A stretch of DNA of 7,906 nt, taken from NCBI GenBank assembly GCA_017743275.1, contig JAGHZG010000056.1, forward strand, positions 1-7,906, written 5' to 3'. Below the pieces are notes generated by a model. The model saw only the letters and a program-made list of their open reading frames with translations. It searched no databases and was not told the DNA's origin. The stretch comes from Chloroflexota bacterium (GTDB lineage Bacteria; Chloroflexota; Anaerolineae; B4-G1; DUEL01). Below, one piece after another: positions 5,445 through 7,906 of the stretch. The translations under genes were made by a program, and so were the position numbers. Each line of letters opens with the position of its first letter. The first letter of the stretch is position 1.

Positions 5445-6857
5445 TCACCGAAGGGGATTTTCAAACCAGACCACGGCGATGATGGCGCGCAGACGGTTGT
5501 ACTCCTCGCAGTTGGCAACCAAGTCCAGGTCGCCGTCGCCGTCCACGTCGCGCGGGAGGAACTGGTCCCCCTTCTCGCCGTTGAAGCGGCCCAGGCCCAG
5601 GAAGTCGTCTCCCCACTTGATCACGTGGGGAATCCAGCCCGTTGCCGCCTGCTCCATCCAGAAGACCGCGGCCCGGTCGGCGGGAAGACGCCCGTTCCGG
5701 TGTATCAGAGCGCCGATCAGATCGGGGCGGCCGTCGCCGTTCAGGTCGGCGACCTCCAGCGCCCGGCCCGGCCAATGGGTGGCCGGGTGTTTGGGAATCG
5801 GGACCCGGTCAAAGGCCACTCCTTCTACACCCCCGCGCTGGCGGAACCAGTAGATGGCGGTTTCGGTGGGGATCAGGATGTCGCTACGGCCGTCCCCGTC
5901 CAGGTCGGCAACGACGGCCTGCTCCTTCCCGACGAACTCCGGCCCCCGATAGACTTCGTGCACGGGCCAGGGCCTGCCGACCTCCGGTTGCCTGCCCGGG
6001 TTCTCGTACCAGACGACGTTCTCCTCCTCGTCCGGCGTATCCCAGTCGGCGTTGCCGTTGACGATGTCCGGGTCGCCGTCGCCGTCCACATCGCCGAACT
6101 CAAAGCCGTGGCCGCTGCGGGTGGCGGGGTCTATCTCGTGGCGGGTCCAGCGGGAGAGGTCACGGGCATCCGCCCCCGGGTTCTCCCACCAGTGAATCCC
6201 CGCCCAGACCAGGGAGGGGGAGTCCACATCGCGCCGGCTCCCCCCGGCCGTCCGCGAAGCCCGCCCTCCGGCGACCACGTCGGTGTCGCCGTCCCCGTCC
6301 AGGTCGGCGATGCGGACGGTCAGCCAGTGGCCCAGGCCGAGGGAGGAGGGGATGTCGCCACCATCGCGCCAGGAAGGACCCGGACCGCCCCAGAGGACCC
6401 GAACGCCCGCCGGGGTGTCCGTGTGCTCCACCCCGTGCGCGACCAGGATGTCGGCCCAACCGTCGCCGTCCAGGTCGCCGAAAGCGGCGTTCTCGGCGTT
6501 GGGGACCCGGCCCGCGTCTACGGCGGGCCAGGGGGTGTCGGCAGGCGGACCCGGCGGGTGCAGGGCCACCCGGAGGCGTCCGGTGAACTCGTAGTTGGTC
6601 AGGTAGTCCTCCCGGCCGTCGCCGTTCACGTCGGCACCGTCCAGGCCGTTGGGCAGCCAGTCGCCGGGATTGTCCACCGGGCGCATCCGCCACTCCCGGC
6701 CCAGTTCGGGAAACACCGGATGGGAGTCCTCCCGGGGGACGTAGGGACGGTTCACGCCCAGGACGGCATCCCGTCCGTACAGAAAAAGGGCCAGAAGGAC
6801 GGGGACCGCCAGCAGGATTCCCACGCCGGTCAGAAGGATTCGGAGCAAACCCCTCAC
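5445..6857 (-). CDS. Membrane-anchored FG-GAP/VCBS seven-repeat beta-propeller protein
   Basis: This 470-residue protein starts with an uncleaved-looking signal anchor (hydrophobic about 5-27, then YGRD), so the rest should lie outside the membrane. It has seven calcium-binding D-x-[DN]-G-D-G-x-x-D loops, at residues 76-84, 128-136, 185-193, 256-264, 318-326, 371-379 and 437-445. The spacing is 52-71 residues, as expected for one loop per blade of a seven-bladed integrin-like propeller. Blade strands recur as WWENPG (223-228), VWYENPG (282-288) and VWFENP (463-468). No enzyme domain is visible, so a binding or scaffold role is most likely; the ligand is unknown. The start is GTG; its GTGA overlaps the stop of the upstream reductase gene. 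An AAGGGGAG site lies 13 bases upstream (6871-6878), a long spacing that makes translational coupling likely. Near-identical GTCGCCGTCCAGGTCG stretches encode the repeated loops. Confidence 0.9.
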   Translation of the reverse strand: MRGLLRILLTGVGILLAVPVLLALFLYGRDAVLGVNRPYVPREDSHPVFPELGREWRMRPVDNPGDWLPNGLDGADVNGDGREDYLTNYEFTGRLRVALHPPGPPADTPWPAVDAGRVPNAENAAFGDLDGDGWADILVAHGVEHTDTPAGVRVLWGGPGPSWRDGGDIPSSLGLGHWLTVRIADLDGDGDTDVVAGGRASRTAGGSRRDVDSPSLVWAGIHWWENPGADARDLSRWTRHEIDPATRSGHGFEFGDVDGDGDPDIVNGNADWDTPDEEENVVWYENPGRQPEVGRPWPVHEVYRGPEFVGKEQAVVADLDGDGRSDILIPTETAIYWFRQRGGVEGVAFDRVPIPKHPATHWPGRALEVADLNGDGRPDLIGALIHRNGRLPADRAAVFWMEQAATGWIPHVIKWGDDFLGLGRFNGEKGDQFLPRDVDGDGDLDLVANCEEYNRLRAIIAVVWFENPLR

Positions 6858-6878
6858 GGGAACTGCAGTTCTCCCCTT
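6854..6878 (-). promoter_or_regulatory. GTGA stop/start overlap with upstream ribosome-binding site
   Basis: The reductase TGA (complement of 6854-6856) overlaps the propeller gene's GTG (complement of 6855-6857) by a shared GTGA. The closest Shine-Dalgarno match, AAGGGGAG (6871-6878), lies inside the reductase gene, 13 bases upstream. This layout indicates coupled translation and one mRNA. Confidence 0.75.
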
Positions 6879-7792
6879 GCCCGCCGCTCCTGGGGCCAGA
6901 GGGCGTAGTACATAAAACGATGAAGCGGGGTCTCCACCCCGGCGGCTTCCCCCAGCCGGACCACCGCTCCAGCCAGGTAATCCAGTTCCGACGGCCGCCC
7001 GGCGGCGATGTCCCGATGCATGGACGTCGTCCCCTCCGGGGGCATGCCGTCTATCAGGGCCAGGGTGCGCGCGGGGACGTCTTCGGGCAGGCGGATGCCG
7101 CGCGCCCGCCCGACGGCGAGGGCCTCGGCGATGGCGTCCTCTAACATCCGGCGGAGTTGGGGGACGCTCCGCAGCACCCCCACCGGGGCCCGGGTCACCG
7201 CGCCCAGGCCAGCGAAGGGGGCGATGAACAGGAATTTCTCCCAGAGGGCAACGTGGATGTCCGGGGGGATTTCGGCCCGGACGCCGGCCCGATCAAAGGC
7301 GGCCTGCAGGCGCCGGGCGCGCTCGCTGGGGCGGTTATCCAGTTCTCCAAAGGCCACGTACGGCTCCATCCCGCCGTGGCGGATGTGGCCCGGCTCCGGC
7401 ACGGTGCTGATGATGCGGCAGAGGCCACCCAGCACCCGCTCCCGCCCCCAGACGGCGGCCAGTTCGTCCGGCGCCTCCACCCCGTTCTCCAGCGGGACGA
7501 TGAAGGTCTCCGGCCCGATGAGGGGCCTCATTTTCGGCGCCACCTCCGACACCTGCCAGGCCTTGACGCCGACCAGGACCACGTCCACCGGCCCCACCTC
7601 TTCGGGGTTGTCGGTGGCCTGGGCCGGATGGATGCGGAAATCCCCCAGCGCGCTTTCCACGAAGAGGCCGTTCTGGCGGATGGCCTCCAGGTGCGCCCCG
7701 CGAGCGATGAAGACGACATCCTCCCCTGCCCGGGCCAGCCGGGCGCCGAAGTAGCCTCCTACCGCTCCGGCTCCGAAAACAGCGATGCGCAT
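6854..7792 (-). CDS. panE: 2-dehydropantoate 2-reductase family protein (ketopantoate reductase)
   Basis: This 312-residue cytosolic enzyme has the full ApbA/PanE layout. The family reduces 2-dehydropantoate to pantoate with NADPH in pantothenate and CoA synthesis. The Rossmann nucleotide-binding loop GAGAVGGYFG lies at residues 7-16 and is followed by an R at 31 suited to NADPH. Conserved active-site positions are present: K77 (VKAWQ), N103 (LENGV), K186 (WEKF) and the C-terminal signature TTSMHRDIAAGRPSELDY (255-272) with S257, D261 and E269. By comparison with the E. coli enzyme, K186 and E269 are the likely catalytic Lys and Glu. The ATG has AGGAGG six bases upstream. The stop overlaps the next gene's GTG. 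No other pantothenate gene is nearby, and many bacteria carry paralogues of this family acting on other 2-keto acids, so the symbol is a family-level call. Confidence 0.9.
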   Translation of the reverse strand: MRIAVFGAGAVGGYFGARLARAGEDVVFIARGAHLEAIRQNGLFVESALGDFRIHPAQATDNPEEVGPVDVVLVGVKAWQVSEVAPKMRPLIGPETFIVPLENGVEAPDELAAVWGRERVLGGLCRIISTVPEPGHIRHGGMEPYVAFGELDNRPSERARRLQAAFDRAGVRAEIPPDIHVALWEKFLFIAPFAGLGAVTRAPVGVLRSVPQLRRMLEDAIAEALAVGRARGIRLPEDVPARTLALIDGMPPEGTTSMHRDIAAGRPSELDYLAGAVVRLGEAAGVETPLHRFMYYALWPQERRARGELQFP

Positions 7793-7828
7793 CGGTTGCC
7801 TCCTGATTTTTCACCACATCTGCCATGC

Positions 7829-7844
7829 CAGGGCTGTCGCCCTG
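7829..7844. repeat. Small hairpin upstream of the reductase gene
   Basis: CAGGGC (7829-7834) pairs with GCCCTG (7839-7844) around TGTC. It lies in the reductase leader, about 25 bp from its ribosome-binding site, and has the same plan as the other short hairpins here. The remaining sequence up to the window edge shows no gene or convincing promoter. Confidence 0.45.
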
Positions 7845-7906
7845 CACTCCGATGAATGAAATTTTGAGGGCCGGCCATTGCCTTTGACCCCCTCATCCCC
7901 CCTTGC

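Noticed and set aside
5625..6908. Plus-strand open frame of 427 codons with repeated VAVPVQVG-like motifs
   Set aside because: The repeats are the antisense translation of the seven calcium-loop codon stretches of the propeller gene, which has a membrane anchor, regular blades and coupling to its upstream gene.
7793..7906. Promoter of the reductase gene
   Set aside because: No pair of -35 and -10 boxes with acceptable spacing could be picked out. Only a small hairpin and the ribosome-binding site are clear.

Overview
This GC-rich bacterial window carries seven supported protein genes and a set of hairpin-forming repeats that occupies every gap on the minus strand. Gene style and repeats suggest a member of the Chloroflexota (Anaerolineae-like, perhaps from a metagenome). 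The reasons are a receiver domain fused to a CpaE/MinD-like domain, GC-rich dispersed hairpins of the AGCGCAGGCC type, a heptamer tandem array, and strong AGGAGG ribosome-binding sites. This placement is inference; no rRNA or other phylogenetic marker is present.

Layout: a small single-pass membrane protein reads rightward at the left edge (35-304) and ends in a clear intrinsic terminator (331-361). All other genes read leftward. In their own direction of transcription they are: a ketopantoate reductase family enzyme (7792-6854); a membrane-anchored seven-repeat FG-GAP/VCBS beta-propeller protein (6857-5445), whose GTG start overlaps the preceding stop by four bases; a PIG-L/LmbE zinc deacetylase (5366-4572); an MFS transporter (4347-3043, with its start placed well inside the longest open frame); a GT4-type glycosyltransferase (2979-1900); and a response regulator-CpaE-like fusion (1559-435).

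Only the reductase and propeller genes look clearly co-transcribed and translationally coupled. The other gaps (78, 224, 63 and 340 bp) are filled with palindromes, so the rest may or may not be one operon. The deacetylase, transporter and glycosyltransferase could act on a shared glycan or glycolipid, but nothing in the sequence proves it. The response regulator fusion has its own likely leader and is best treated as a separate unit.

I do not see a clear new defence or mobile system. The features most worth a second look are the nested inverted repeats between the deacetylase and the transporter (one supplies the deacetylase stop codon), the hairpin family shared by two gaps, and the degenerate P-loop of the CpaE-like domain, which has lost both usual lysines.
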